The notes below the pieces were generated by a model. That model saw only the letters and a list, made by a program, of their open reading frames with translations, was not told the origin of the DNA and did not search any database. 64,000 nucleotides of DNA from Spirillospora albida (GTDB lineage: Bacteria > Actinomycetota > Actinomycetes > Streptosporangiales > Streptosporangiaceae), in NCBI RefSeq assembly GCF_000718255.1, contig NZ_JOFJ01000023.1:16803-80802 (forward strand). The letters are read 5' to 3'. A program made the translations under genes and the position numbers. The number at the start of each line of letters is the position of its first letter. The first letter of the stretch is position 1. Of the stretch, positions 17,253 through 26,401 are shown in pieces.

Positions 17253-19571
17253 ATGGGGCTGCGTGACCGGTTCCGGCGGCTCGTCCAGAAACCGGGCACC
17301 GTGGACCTGGCTCCCTTCCAGGCCGTGGTCGCCGACGCCGGCACGCGCGAGGACCGCGTCCGCGAGCTCACCGACGACGAGCTCACGGCCGGGGCCTTCG
17401 TGGACGACCTCGCGGAGTTCTGCGCGATCGGCCGCGAGGCCGCCCGCCGGACGCTGGGAGAACGGCCCTACGACGTGCAGCTCGTGGGGATGCTCGCGCT
17501 GCTGTCGGGGCACGTCGCGGAGATGGCGACCGGCGAGGGGAAGACGCTGGCCGGCGCCCTGGCCGCCGCCGGGTACGCGCTGCGCGGCGAACGCGTCCAC
17601 GTGATGTCCGTGAACGACTACCTGGCGCGCCGCGACGCCGAGTGGATGGGGCCGCTGTACCGGATGCTGGGCGTGTCCACCGGCTGGGTCGGGCAGGCGT
17701 CCACCCCGGACGAGCGCCGCGCCGCCTACGCCGCCGACGTCACCTACGCCCCGGTCAGCGAGATCGGGTTCGACCTCCTGCGGGACCGCCTGGTCACCGA
17801 CCCCGCCGACGCCGTCCTGCCGGAACCGGCCGTCGCGCTGATCGACGAGGCCGACTCCGTGCTCGTGGACGAGGCGATGGTGCCGCTCGTCCTCGCCGGC
17901 GCGACCGAGCTCGCCGAGGCCGACCCCCGGTACGCCGACCTCGTCCGGCGGCTGCGCCCCGGCCTGCACCACGCCGTCGACACCGAGGCGCGCAACGTCA
18001 CGCTCACGGCCGCCGGTACGCGCGAGGTGGAACGCGCCCTCGGCGTCGACCTGTACGCGGCGGAGAACCTGGCCGTCCTCACCGCGGTGAACGTCGCCCT
18101 GCACGCCGAGGTGCTCCTGCACCGCGACGTCGACTACATCGTCCGGGACGGCGCGGTGAAGCTGATCAGCGAGTCGCGGGGCCGGGTCGCGCTGCTGCAG
18201 CGCTGGCCGGACGGGCTGCAGGCGGCCGTGGAGGCGAAGGAGGCCCTGGCCGCGTCGCCGTCCGGGGAGATCCTCGACTCCGTCACCGTCCAGGAGCTGA
18301 TCGGCCGGTACCCCGCCCGCTGCGGCATGACGGGTACCGCGATGGCCGTCTCCGGCCAGCTCACCGAGTTCTACGGGCTCGAGATCGCGGTGATCCCGCC
18401 CAACGAGCCCTGCGTGCGGCGCGACGATCCCGACCTCCTGTACGCCACGTCCGCCGACAAGGAGGTCGCGATCGTCGAGGAGATCGCCGCCGCCCACGCC
18501 ACCGGACGTCCCGTCCTCATCGGCACCGCCGACGTCGCCGAGTCCGAGCGCCTCGCCCGCCGGCTGGCCCGCGCCGGCCTGGACCGCGTCGTCCTCAACG
18601 CCAAGAACGACGCCGAGGAGGCCGCGATCATCGCCGAGGCGGGCGCGCCCGGCGCGATCACCGTCTCGACGCAGATGGCGGGCCGCGGCACCGACATCCG
18701 GCTCGGGGGCGGCCCGCCCGGGTCCGTGCCCGGCACCGCCCCCGCCTCGGCGGGCGCGTCCGCCCGCGACCGCGTGGCGGCCGCCGGCGGGCTCCTCGTC
18801 ATCGGCACCGGCCGGTACCACAGCAGCCGCCTGGACGATCAGCTCCGCGGCCGCGCCGGACGCCAGGGCGACCCGGGCGGCTCCGTCTTCTTCACCAGCC
18901 TCCAGGACGACCTCGTCACGCGCTTTGCCCCTGACGAGACCTACAAGGGCCCTACCGAGCCGGACGGCCGCATCGACGACAAGGGCGCCCGCTGGATCGT
19001 CGGGCACGCCCAGCGCGTGGCCGAGGGCGTCGACCTGGAACTGCACCGCAACACCTGGCGCTACAACCACCTGATCGGGCTGCAGCGCCGCGAACTCCTC
19101 GTCGAGCGCACCGCCGTCCTCCAGGGCGACCACGCCGACCGGATGATGGCCGAGGACGCCCCCGATCGGCACGCCGCCCTCGTCGAGGCGGCGGGGGCCG
19201 ACGCCGTGGCCGATGCCGCCCGCCAGATCCTCCTGTACCACCTGGACCGCTGCTGGGCCGACCACCTGGCGTTCCTCGCCGACCTCCGCGAGGGCATCCA
19301 CCTGCGCTCCCTCGGCCGTGGCCTGGACCCCCTGGTCGAGTTCAACCGCGAGGCGGTGCCCGCGGGCAAGCGCCTCCTGCCGGACGCCCGCGCCAGGGCC
19401 GTCACCGCGTTCCGCGCTCTCACCGCCTCCGCATCCGGCATCGACCTGGACGCCGCCGAGCTGAAACGCCCCTCCGCCACCTGGACGTACCTCGTCCACG
19501 ACAACCCCTTCGGCTCCCTGGACGAACGAGCCCTCAAGGGCCTCATCTCCATGTTCGGCCGCCGCCACTGA
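17253..19571 (+). CDS. secA2: Accessory Sec system translocase SecA2
   Basis: This 772-residue SecA-type ATPase is shorter than housekeeping SecA (about 900-950) and lacks the C-terminal zinc-binding CxCxSGKKYK-type tail. Walker A ATGEGKT is at 92-98 and the DEAD-like Walker B (LIDEADSVLVDEA) at about 205-217. The second motor half has STQMAGRGTDIRL at about 470 and GRAGRQGDPG at about 533. These features fit the actinobacterial SecA2, which exports a small set of proteins through SecYEG. GAGGGG precedes the ATG at a suitable distance. No SecY2 or accessory Sec partner lies nearby. It faces lhr with about 100 bp between the stops. Confidence 0.87.
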   Translation: MGLRDRFRRLVQKPGTVDLAPFQAVVADAGTREDRVRELTDDELTAGAFVDDLAEFCAIGREAARRTLGERPYDVQLVGMLALLSGHVAEMATGEGKTLAGALAAAGYALRGERVHVMSVNDYLARRDAEWMGPLYRMLGVSTGWVGQASTPDERRAAYAADVTYAPVSEIGFDLLRDRLVTDPADAVLPEPAVALIDEADSVLVDEAMVPLVLAGATELAEADPRYADLVRRLRPGLHHAVDTEARNVTLTAAGTREVERALGVDLYAAENLAVLTAVNVALHAEVLLHRDVDYIVRDGAVKLISESRGRVALLQRWPDGLQAAVEAKEALAASPSGEILDSVTVQELIGRYPARCGMTGTAMAVSGQLTEFYGLEIAVIPPNEPCVRRDDPDLLYATSADKEVAIVEEIAAAHATGRPVLIGTADVAESERLARRLARAGLDRVVLNAKNDAEEAAIIAEAGAPGAITVSTQMAGRGTDIRLGGGPPGSVPGTAPASAGASARDRVAAAGGLLVIGTGRYHSSRLDDQLRGRAGRQGDPGGSVFFTSLQDDLVTRFAPDETYKGPTEPDGRIDDKGARWIVGHAQRVAEGVDLELHRNTWRYNHLIGLQRRELLVERTAVLQGDHADRMMAEDAPDRHAALVEAAGADAVADAARQILLYHLDRCWADHLAFLADLREGIHLRSLGRGLDPLVEFNREAVPAGKRLLPDARARAVTAFRALTASASGIDLDAAELKRPSATWTYLVHDNPFGSLDERALKGLISMFGRRH

Positions 19572-19676
19572 CCGCCTCCCCCGTCGGGACTCCGTCAAGA
19601 CCTGGCGCCTTCGCGCAACGTCCGGACGGCCCTGATGGAAATTGGGACCCGGCCGGGTGGGGTGTGCGGCTGCGGG

Positions 19677-22600
19677 TCAGTTGCGGAGGCGCAGGCCCCG
19701 GGGGGTCGGGTGGAAGCCCGCGGCCTCCAGGGCGGCGGCGAGCGGGGTGTCGTTGATGGATTCGCCGTCCGCGCGCTCGACGGTGAGCTTGCCCAGGGCA
19801 CCCTCGCGGACGGCCAAGGCCAGCGCGTCGACGGCGGGGCGCAGGATGTCCGGGTCGTCATCCCAGGTGAGGAGGGTCCGCCCGCCGCGTTCGACGTAGA
19901 GGGTGAGGCGGCCCTCGACCAGGACGACCAGGGCGCCGGCCTTGCGGCCCGGTTTGTGGCCGCTCGCGGCCTCGCCCTCGCGCTCCGGCCAGGGGAGGGC
20001 GGCGCCGTACGGGTTGGCGGGGTCGGCGGCGGCGAGGACGAGGGCGCGGACGTCGGAGCGTGCCGGGGTCTCCCAGAGGGCGGAGATGTCGTCCGGCGCG
20101 GCGGACGGGCGCAGGGCACGCAGGCGGTCGACCGCGCCGGGCAGTGCGAACTGCGCCGCGCCGAGGCCCTCGACGAAGTAACCGCGGCGGCAGCGGCCGC
20201 TCTCCTCGAACGCGCGCAGCACCGGATAGACGGCCGCGAAACCGCCCGGGGTGCGTTCGGCGGCGACCGCGCCCCGGATGACGATGCCGTACCTCTCCAG
20301 GAGCGACTCCGCGAGGGCGTGCGAGCGGAGGGTCGCCGTGGTCTCGCGCGAGGGGAGCAGCCACCAGCGTCCCGCGACGGTGGGCGGGCCCGCCCTCGAC
20401 GGCAGGACGGGGCGTCCGCGCCGGGACGTCCGGGAACGGTGCGCGGGACGGCCCGCCCCCAGCGCCGCGCGGAGCGGCGCGAAGGTGTCGTTGGTGAGGT
20501 GGCCCGCCCAGACGAGGTCCCACACGGCGGTGACGAGGTCGGCGTCGGCCGTGGTGGTGTCCCGGTTGACGCGGTCGGAGAGGGTGCGGAAGAACAGCGC
20601 GCCGCCGTCGCCGAGGGCGTCCAGGACGGCCTGGTGCACGGGGGTGAGGGTGATCTCGGCGGGTTCCGGCATCAGGAGCGGCGCCGTGTCGGCGAGGTGG
20701 AGGGAGACCCAGCCGTCGCCGCCCGGCAGACCGCCCTGCCCCGCCCAGACCACCTCTCCGGCGGACGTGAGCTCGTCCAGCATCGCGGGGGAGTAGCCGG
20801 CGACACGGGAGGGGAGGATCAGCGATTCCAGGGCGGACGCCGGCACCGCCGCCCCCTGCAACTGCTCGATGGCCTGGACGAGCGCGTCGATGCCCCGCAG
20901 GCGGGAACCGCCCGTGATGCCGTGCCACGCGGGCAGGAAACGGCCGAGCGCCTCAGGCGGGGACGGCTCCACCTCGGCGCGCAGCCGTGCCAGGGAACGG
21001 CGCCGCAGGGTCCGCAGGACGCCCGTGTCGCACCACTCGGCGCCCAAGGGGCCGGAGACGGACGCGACGGGCAGGAACTCCCCTTCGACGACCCGTCCCG
21101 CGCCCGACAGGCGGCGGAGCGTCTCCACGACGACCGCGACGCCGAGCCCGAACCGCGCGGCGGGCGCCGCCGCCTGGAAGGGGCCGTGGGTGCGCGCGTA
21201 GCGGGAGACGAGGTCGCCCAGGGGATCGTCCACGGGTTCCAGGAACGCCTCCGGAATGCCCACCGGAAGCGGGGAGCCGAGGGCGTCGCGGAGGCGCCCG
21301 GCGTCCTCGATCGCGGCCCAGTGCTCCGCACCCGCGACGCGGACGCGGATCGCGCGGCGCGCCTCCTCCAGGTCCGCCAGCCACCGTGACGCCCGCACCG
21401 GCGGCGCTGCGCCGTCCGGCCGCGCCTCGACGCGGTCGGCGACCTCGGAGGTCGTCAGGGGCCCGAGGGCGCGCAGCAGATCGGCCACGCCCTCGAGGTC
21501 ACGGGCCCGGCGGTCGGACGCGAGGCGCTGCAGCTCGCGTTCCGTCTCCGCCACGGCCTCCGGGTCGAGCAGTTCGCGGAGGTCGGCCTGCCCGAGGAGT
21601 TCCGCCAGCAGGGCGGAGTCGAGCGCGAGCGCCTGCGCGCGGCGTTCGGCCAGGGGCGAGTCGCCCTCGTACATGAACGCGCCGACGTAGTGGAAGAGCA
21701 GCGAGCGCGCGTACGGGGACGGCTCGGGCGTCTCCACCTCGACGAGGCGGACCTTCCGGCCGGACAGGTCCCGCATGAGCTGCACGAGGCCGGGCACGTC
21801 GAACACGTCCTGCAGGCATTCGCGCATCGTCTCCAGGACGATGGGGAAGGACGGGTACCTCCCCGCCACCGACAGGAGCTGCGCGGCGCGCTGCCGCTGC
21901 TGCCAGAGCGGCATCCGCTTGTCGGGGCGGCGCCGGGGCAGCAGCAGGGAACGGGCCGCGCACTCCCGGAACCGCGCCGCGAACAGGGCGGAGCCGCCCA
22001 GCTCGTCGACCACGATGCGCTCGATGTCGTCGGCGTCGAACAGGGCGAGGTCGAGGCCCGGCGGTTCGTCCATGTCGGGGATGCGGATGACGATGCCGTC
22101 GTCGGCGTGCATGGCCTGCGCGTCCATCCCGTACCGCTCGCGGAGCCGCCCGGCCATGGCGAGCGCCCAGGGCGCGTGCACACGCGCGCCCAGCGGGGAG
22201 TGGACGACGAGGCGCCAGTCGCCCAGCTCGTCGCGGAAACGCTCCACCACCATGGTGCGGTCGTCGGGGACGTGCCCGGTGGCCTCCCTCTGCTCCGCCA
22301 GGTAGGAGACGAGGTTCGCGGCGGCCCAGCCGTCCAGCCCGGCCTCGGTCACGCGGGCGAGGGCCTCCTGCGCGGGAAGCCGCACCAGTTCACGGGTGAA
22401 ACCGCCCAGGGCGCGGCCCAGCTCGGCCGGGCGGCCGAGCGTGTCGCCGTGCCAGAACGGGAGCTTGCCCGGCTGCCCCGGCGCGGGCGACACCAGGACC
22501 CGGTCGGGCGTGATGTCCTCGATCCGCCAGGAACTGGCGCCCAGGACGAACACGTCCCCGACCCGGGACTCGTACACCATCTCCTCGTCGAGTTCGCCGA

Positions 22601-24263
22601 CCCGGCTCGACTTCTCGCCGACGAGGAACACGCCGAACAGGCCGCGGTCGGGGATCGTGCCGCCGCTGGTCACCGCCAGGCGCTGCGCTCCGGGGCGGTC
22701 GCGGAGGACGCCCGTCACGCGGTCCCAGACGAGGCGGGGGCGCAGTTCCCCGAAGTCGTCGCTGGGGTAGCGCCCGGCGAGCATGTCGAGCGTCGCCTCC
22801 AGCGCCGAGCGGGGGAGCCCGGCGTACGGCGCGGCGCGCTTGACGAGGGACTCCAGGTCGTCGACCTCCCACTCGTCCATGGAGACCATCGCGACGATCT
22901 GCTGCGCCAGGACGTCGAGGGGATTGCGCGGGTACCGCAGCTCCTCGATCTCGCCGCCGCGCATCCGCTCCGCCACGACGGCCGTCTGCACGAGGTCGCC
23001 CCGGTACTTGGGGAAGATGACGCCCTTGGACACCGCGCCGACCTGGTGGCCCGCGCGTCCGACACGCTGGAGGCCGCTGGCGACGGACGGGGGCGACTCC
23101 ACCTGGACGACGAGGTCGACCGCCCCCATGTCGATGCCGAGCTCGAGGCTGGACGTCGCCACCACGGCGGGCAGCCGTCCCTCCTTCAGGGCGTTCTCGA
23201 TGCCGGCGCGCTCCTCCTTGGAGACCGAACCGTGGTGCGCCCTGGCGATCTCCTGGGGCGCGCCCTTGGCCGCGCCCGCCTGCGCCATGGTCTCGGCGGG
23301 GGAGTGGTCCTCGGGGAGGGGCCCGCCCGTGGCGCGCTCGTGGGCGAGTTCGTTGAGGCGGCCGCAGAGGCGCTCGGCCAGGCGCCGCGAGTTGGCGAAC
23401 ACGAGCGTCGAGCGGTGCGCCTCGATCAGGTCGAGGAGGCGGTCCTCCACGTGCGGCCAGATGCTCCTCTGGCGCGGGTCCGCCGCGCCGGAGTCGCCGA
23501 CGAACCCGCCGACCTCCCCCATGTCCTCGACGGGGACGACGACGTCGAGATCGAAGACCTTCTCGGACGGCGGCTGCACGACCGCCGCGGGGCGCGGTCC
23601 GCCGAGGAACGCCGCCACCTCTCCGGCGGGGCGGACGGTCGCCGACAGCCCGATCCGCTGCGCGGGGCGGGCCAGCAGGGCGTCCAGGCGTTCGAGGGAC
23701 AGCGCCAGATGCGCGCCGCGCTTCGTGCCCGCGACGGCGTGCACCTCGTCCACGATGACGGTCTCGACCCCGCGCAGCGACTCGCGCGCCTGGGATGTCA
23801 GGATCAGGAACAGCGACTCGGGTGTGGTGATCAGGATGTCGGGCGGTTTCACGGCCAGCCGCCGGCGCTCGTCGGCGGGGGTGTCGCCCGACCGCATCCC
23901 GACGGTGACGTCCGGTTCCGGGAGCCCGAGCCGCCGGGCCGCCTGCCGGATGCCGGTCAGCGGCGCGCGCAGGTTGCGCTCGACGTCGACCGCCAGGGCC
24001 TTCAGCGGCGAGACGTACAGGACGCGGCAGCGGTGCCGGGGATCGGGCGCCGGGCCGGGCAGCGCGAGCCGGTCGAGCGACCACAGGAACGCGGCGAGCG
24101 TCTTGCCGGAGCCGGTCGGCGCCACGACCAGGGTGTTCTCGCCGCCCGCGATCGACTCCCACGCGCCGGCCTGGGCGGCGGTCGGCGCGGCGAACGCCCC
24201 GGCGAACCAGGCACGGGTCGCCGGCGAGAAGCGTTCGAGCACGTCATCGCCCACGTCGTCCAT
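19677..24263 (-). CDS. lhr: Large ATP-dependent helicase Lhr
   Basis: This giant superfamily-2 helicase has about 1528 residues. Walker A PTGSGKT is at about 49-55 and the DEVH box at 172-175. The second RecA fold ends with ...VDLVVQVESPPSVASGLQRVGRAGH, motif VI (QRVGRAGH). A winged-helix/beta-barrel core follows to about 850, then the long Lhr C-terminal extension. Lhr is a 3'-5' DNA/RNA-DNA hybrid translocase linked to DNA repair in mycobacteria. The ATG at 24263 is taken; in-frame GTG (24275) and TTG (24284) starts are possible, and none has a ribosome-binding site. A TACAAT box lies about 45 bases upstream. Confidence 0.93.
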   Translation of the reverse strand: MDDVGDDVLERFSPATRAWFAGAFAAPTAAQAGAWESIAGGENTLVVAPTGSGKTLAAFLWSLDRLALPGPAPDPRHRCRVLYVSPLKALAVDVERNLRAPLTGIRQAARRLGLPEPDVTVGMRSGDTPADERRRLAVKPPDILITTPESLFLILTSQARESLRGVETVIVDEVHAVAGTKRGAHLALSLERLDALLARPAQRIGLSATVRPAGEVAAFLGGPRPAAVVQPPSEKVFDLDVVVPVEDMGEVGGFVGDSGAADPRQRSIWPHVEDRLLDLIEAHRSTLVFANSRRLAERLCGRLNELAHERATGGPLPEDHSPAETMAQAGAAKGAPQEIARAHHGSVSKEERAGIENALKEGRLPAVVATSSLELGIDMGAVDLVVQVESPPSVASGLQRVGRAGHQVGAVSKGVIFPKYRGDLVQTAVVAERMRGGEIEELRYPRNPLDVLAQQIVAMVSMDEWEVDDLESLVKRAAPYAGLPRSALEATLDMLAGRYPSDDFGELRPRLVWDRVTGVLRDRPGAQRLAVTSGGTIPDRGLFGVFLVGEKSSRVGELDEEMVYESRVGDVFVLGASSWRIEDITPDRVLVSPAPGQPGKLPFWHGDTLGRPAELGRALGGFTRELVRLPAQEALARVTEAGLDGWAAANLVSYLAEQREATGHVPDDRTMVVERFRDELGDWRLVVHSPLGARVHAPWALAMAGRLRERYGMDAQAMHADDGIVIRIPDMDEPPGLDLALFDADDIERIVVDELGGSALFAARFRECAARSLLLPRRRPDKRMPLWQQRQRAAQLLSVAGRYPSFPIVLETMRECLQDVFDVPGLVQLMRDLSGRKVRLVEVETPEPSPYARSLLFHYVGAFMYEGDSPLAERRAQALALDSALLAELLGQADLRELLDPEAVAETERELQRLASDRRARDLEGVADLLRALGPLTTSEVADRVEARPDGAAPPVRASRWLADLEEARRAIRVRVAGAEHWAAIEDAGRLRDALGSPLPVGIPEAFLEPVDDPLGDLVSRYARTHGPFQAAAPAARFGLGVAVVVETLRRLSGAGRVVEGEFLPVASVSGPLGAEWCDTGVLRTLRRRSLARLRAEVEPSPPEALGRFLPAWHGITGGSRLRGIDALVQAIEQLQGAAVPASALESLILPSRVAGYSPAMLDELTSAGEVVWAGQGGLPGGDGWVSLHLADTAPLLMPEPAEITLTPVHQAVLDALGDGGALFFRTLSDRVNRDTTTADADLVTAVWDLVWAGHLTNDTFAPLRAALGAGRPAHRSRTSRRGRPVLPSRAGPPTVAGRWWLLPSRETTATLRSHALAESLLERYGIVIRGAVAAERTPGGFAAVYPVLRAFEESGRCRRGYFVEGLGAAQFALPGAVDRLRALRPSAAPDDISALWETPARSDVRALVLAAADPANPYGAALPWPEREGEAASGHKPGRKAGALVVLVEGRLTLYVERGGRTLLTWDDDPDILRPAVDALALAVREGALGKLTVERADGESINDTPLAAALEAAGFHPTPRGLRLRN

Positions 24264-24309
24264 AGTGCCGCGCACGTCTGACAAATCGCGCCCGGGTGGC
24301 GCGCGTCAC

Positions 24310-24327
24310 ATTGTAAGCAAGCGCTTG
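24310..24327. promoter_or_regulatory. Palindrome CAAGCGCTTG beside a -10 box, between lhr and the esterase
   Basis: CAAGCGCTTG at 24318-24327 is a perfect 10-base palindrome, extendable to an AnCAAGnnCTTGnT-like site with one mismatch. This is the form recognised by KstR2-type TetR regulators of lipid and sterol genes, as I recall it. TACAAT on the minus strand (24315-24310) is a -10 for lhr. The palindrome lies 45 bases before the esterase ATG. Confidence 0.45.
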
Positions 24328-24371
24328 TCTGGGCATGGTCTACCTGAAGGACGCACCCCGAAGGAGTCCCG

Positions 24372-25667
24372 ATGACCTACGCGCTCCTGGCCATGGGCAC
24401 CCTCTTCCTGCTGCTCGCCGCGAACGCGCACGCCCCCCGCGCGCAGAGCGCCCTGCTCGTGCCGAGCTTCTTCGCCGGATGGCTGACGATCGAGCTCGCC
24501 CCCCACCTGCTCGTCGCCGAGGCGGTCGCGCTCGGGCTCACCGCCTACCACGGCGGCCTCGAGCACTGGGCGGGATGGATCGGACTCGTCGCGGGGCTCC
24601 TCGGCATGGCGGGCCTGGCCGCCACCCTCGCCGTGTCCCGCCGCACCGTCGTCACCCTCCGCGAGAGCGGCGCGCCCCTCGACCTCGATCCCGAAGGCGC
24701 GCCCCGCTACCCCCTGGCGCCGCTGATCGTGCCGCCCCTGTGCCTGGTCCCCCGCAAGGGGGTCGCGGTAGAGCGCAACGTCGTCTACCGGCAGGACGGC
24801 GGGCTGCGGCTCAAACTGGACGTCTACCGCCCCGCGTCCGCCGGTCCGGGCGACCTGCGCCCCGGGCTCATGCAGATCCACGGCGGCGCGTGGGTCATCG
24901 GGGACAAGCGCGAACAGGGCCTTCCCCTCCTCAACCACATGGCCGTGCAGGGCTGGGTGGGCTTCAACGTCAACTACCGGCTCAGCCCCCGCGCCACCTG
25001 GCCGGAGCACCTCATCGACCTGAAGCACTTCCTGGCGTGGTACCGCGAGCACGCGGCGGAGTACGGCGCAGACCCCGACTTCCTCTGCGTGACGGGAGGG
25101 TCCGCCGGGGGCCACCTCACCGCGATGGTGGCGCTCACCGCCAACATCCCCGAATTCCAGCCCGGCTTCGAGGACGTCGAGACGTCCGTCCAGGGCGCGG
25201 TCCCGTTCTACGGCGTCTACAACTTCTATGAAGCCGGCCCCTGGCCCGTCCCCATGGGCGCCACCCGGCTCGTGGAGCGGATGGTCGTCAAGAAGCCCTT
25301 CGCGGAGAACCGCGACGCCTATGTCAAGGCGTCCCCGGTCACGTACGTGCGCGAGGACGCCCCGCCCTTCTTCGTCGTCCACGGCGACCGCGACTCGCTC
25401 ATCCCGGTCGCCGAGGCGCGGCGCTTCGTCGAACGGCTCCGGAACGTCTCCGCGGCCCCCGTCGTCTACGCCGAGATGAAGGGCGGCCAGCACGCCTTCG
25501 ACGTCTTCCCGTCCTACCGGAGCGCACGCGTCGTGCAAGGTGTCGAGCGCTACCTGACGGGCCTGCACCGGCAGTACCGGGAGGGTGCCCGCCCCACGGT
25601 CCCGGACGAGGTCGCCGAATCCGTGCAGGAACACGGCGAATCCGTGGAGGAACCCAGGGTCGGATAG
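24372..25667 (+). CDS. Membrane-anchored alpha/beta-hydrolase (esterase/lipase)
   Basis: This 431-residue protein has about three hydrophobic segments in the first 105 residues and a hormone-sensitive-lipase-like hydrolase domain behind them. The oxyanion-hole motif HGGAW is at about 176-180, the nucleophile S244 lies in GGSAGG, and D341 (HGDRDSLIP) and H374 (GGQHAFD) complete the triad. It resembles mycobacterial LipC/LipO-type esterases acting on lipid esters. AAGGAG is 5 bases before the ATG. A palindrome upstream suggests control by a TetR-type lipid regulator. The natural substrate is unknown. Its stop codon TAG is part of the -10 box of the next gene. Confidence 0.83.
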   Translation: MTYALLAMGTLFLLLAANAHAPRAQSALLVPSFFAGWLTIELAPHLLVAEAVALGLTAYHGGLEHWAGWIGLVAGLLGMAGLAATLAVSRRTVVTLRESGAPLDLDPEGAPRYPLAPLIVPPLCLVPRKGVAVERNVVYRQDGGLRLKLDVYRPASAGPGDLRPGLMQIHGGAWVIGDKREQGLPLLNHMAVQGWVGFNVNYRLSPRATWPEHLIDLKHFLAWYREHAAEYGADPDFLCVTGGSAGGHLTAMVALTANIPEFQPGFEDVETSVQGAVPFYGVYNFYEAGPWPVPMGATRLVERMVVKKPFAENRDAYVKASPVTYVREDAPPFFVVHGDRDSLIPVAEARRFVERLRNVSAAPVVYAEMKGGQHAFDVFPSYRSARVVQGVERYLTGLHRQYREGARPTVPDEVAESVQEHGESVEEPRVG

Positions 25668-25670
25668 CGT
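25665..25670 (+). promoter_or_regulatory. -10 hexamer TAGCGT overlapping the esterase stop codon
   Basis: The esterase stop TAG forms the first half of TAGCGT (TANNNT), which is followed by 6 bases (GACCCG) and the GTG of the DUF3046 gene. No Shine-Dalgarno sequence is present, so a leaderless transcript is likely. Confidence 0.5.
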
Positions 25671-25676
25671 GACCCG

Positions 25677-25871
25677 GTGCGGCTGACAGATTTCTGGGAC
25701 CGGATGAGGCGGCAGTTCGGCGAGCGCTACGCGGAGAGCGTCGCGAAGGACTACGTCCTGGCCGAACTGGGCGGCCGCACCGTCGAGCAGGCCCTCGCCG
25801 ACGGCAAGGCCCCCAAGGAGGTCTGGCGGGCGGTCGTCGCGACGTTCGACGTCCCGCCCGCCCTCCGCTGA
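25677..25871 (+). CDS. DUF3046 domain protein
   Basis: This small protein of 64 residues (MRLTDFWDRMRRQFGERYAESVAKDYVL is the conserved front) matches the DUF3046 family found only in actinobacteria, usually close to recA as here. The pattern LTDFW...FG..YA.S.A.D.VL..LGGRT..QAL..G.....VW.A.C..F.VP...R is nearly complete. The function is unknown; no membrane segment or catalytic motif is seen. The start is GTG with no ribosome-binding site and a TANNNT box 6 bases upstream. Confidence 0.85.
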   Translation: MRLTDFWDRMRRQFGERYAESVAKDYVLAELGGRTVEQALADGKAPKEVWRAVVATFDVPPALR

Positions 25872-25887
25872 CGGCCCGGCGGGCGGC

Positions 25888-26346
25888 TCAGTAGACGGCG
25901 ACGGCCGTCACGAACCCGATCATCAGGTTCGCCACCCCGAGCAGGACCGCGGCCGGCTCCAGTTTGTCCTCGGCGTCGTCCGCGAGCTGCTTGATGCTGA
26001 TCCCCACCAGCTTGTCGAAGACCAGGGTGGCGACGGTCTGCGCGACGATGCCGACTCCGCCGAACACCAGCGTCCGCGTCAGGCCCTCCAGCAGGTCGCC
26101 GCCCGACGCGAAGATCGAGACCGCCACGATCAGGCCGACGCCGACCGTCGAGGCGCACGCGAGCAGCGTCGCGTTCGGGTTGCGGTGCTCGCGGATCACC
26201 GTGATCAGGCGGCCGGGCGTGGCGAGGTCGGTCATGTAGAACCCGACGATGAACAGCACCAGGCCGACCGCGGCGTACGCGAGAAGCGCCCCGGTACCGT
26301 CCAGCAGTACCTGGCCGAGACTGTCGTCGGCCGCCAGCGTTCTCAT
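25888..26346 (-). CDS. DUF350 (YjfL-like) membrane protein
   Basis: This 152-residue protein has four hydrophobic segments (about 20-42, 60-82, 90-115, 130-150) and the paired-repeat arrangement of the DUF350 family. AAGGAG lies 4-5 bases before the ATG. It is the last gene of a leftward set with a glutathionylspermidine-synthase-like ligase and a lipoprotein. In E. coli yjfL (DUF350) is linked to yjfM and yjfC in the same way. The molecular role is unknown. The 55-bp gap to the ligase suggests one transcript. Confidence 0.82.
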   Translation of the reverse strand: MRTLAADDSLGQVLLDGTGALLAYAAVGLVLFIVGFYMTDLATPGRLITVIREHRNPNATLLACASTVGVGLIVAVSIFASGGDLLEGLTRTLVFGGVGIVAQTVATLVFDKLVGISIKQLADDAEDKLEPAAVLLGVANLMIGFVTAVAVY

Positions 26347-26401
26347 GGGTTCTCCTTTGGGGGATGCCTGCCCAGGGGATGGCAGGAGTGCTTCTTCGGG
26401 G

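Noticed and set aside
17022..19598. Long antisense frame over secA2 (858 codons)
   Set aside because: Composition is typical of the complement of a high-GC gene, with no start signal and no family resemblance; secA2 on the other strand is certain.
21690..24281. Long plus-strand frame opposite lhr (863 codons)
   Set aside because: Low-complexity Arg/Gly/Ala product, a shadow of the helicase gene.
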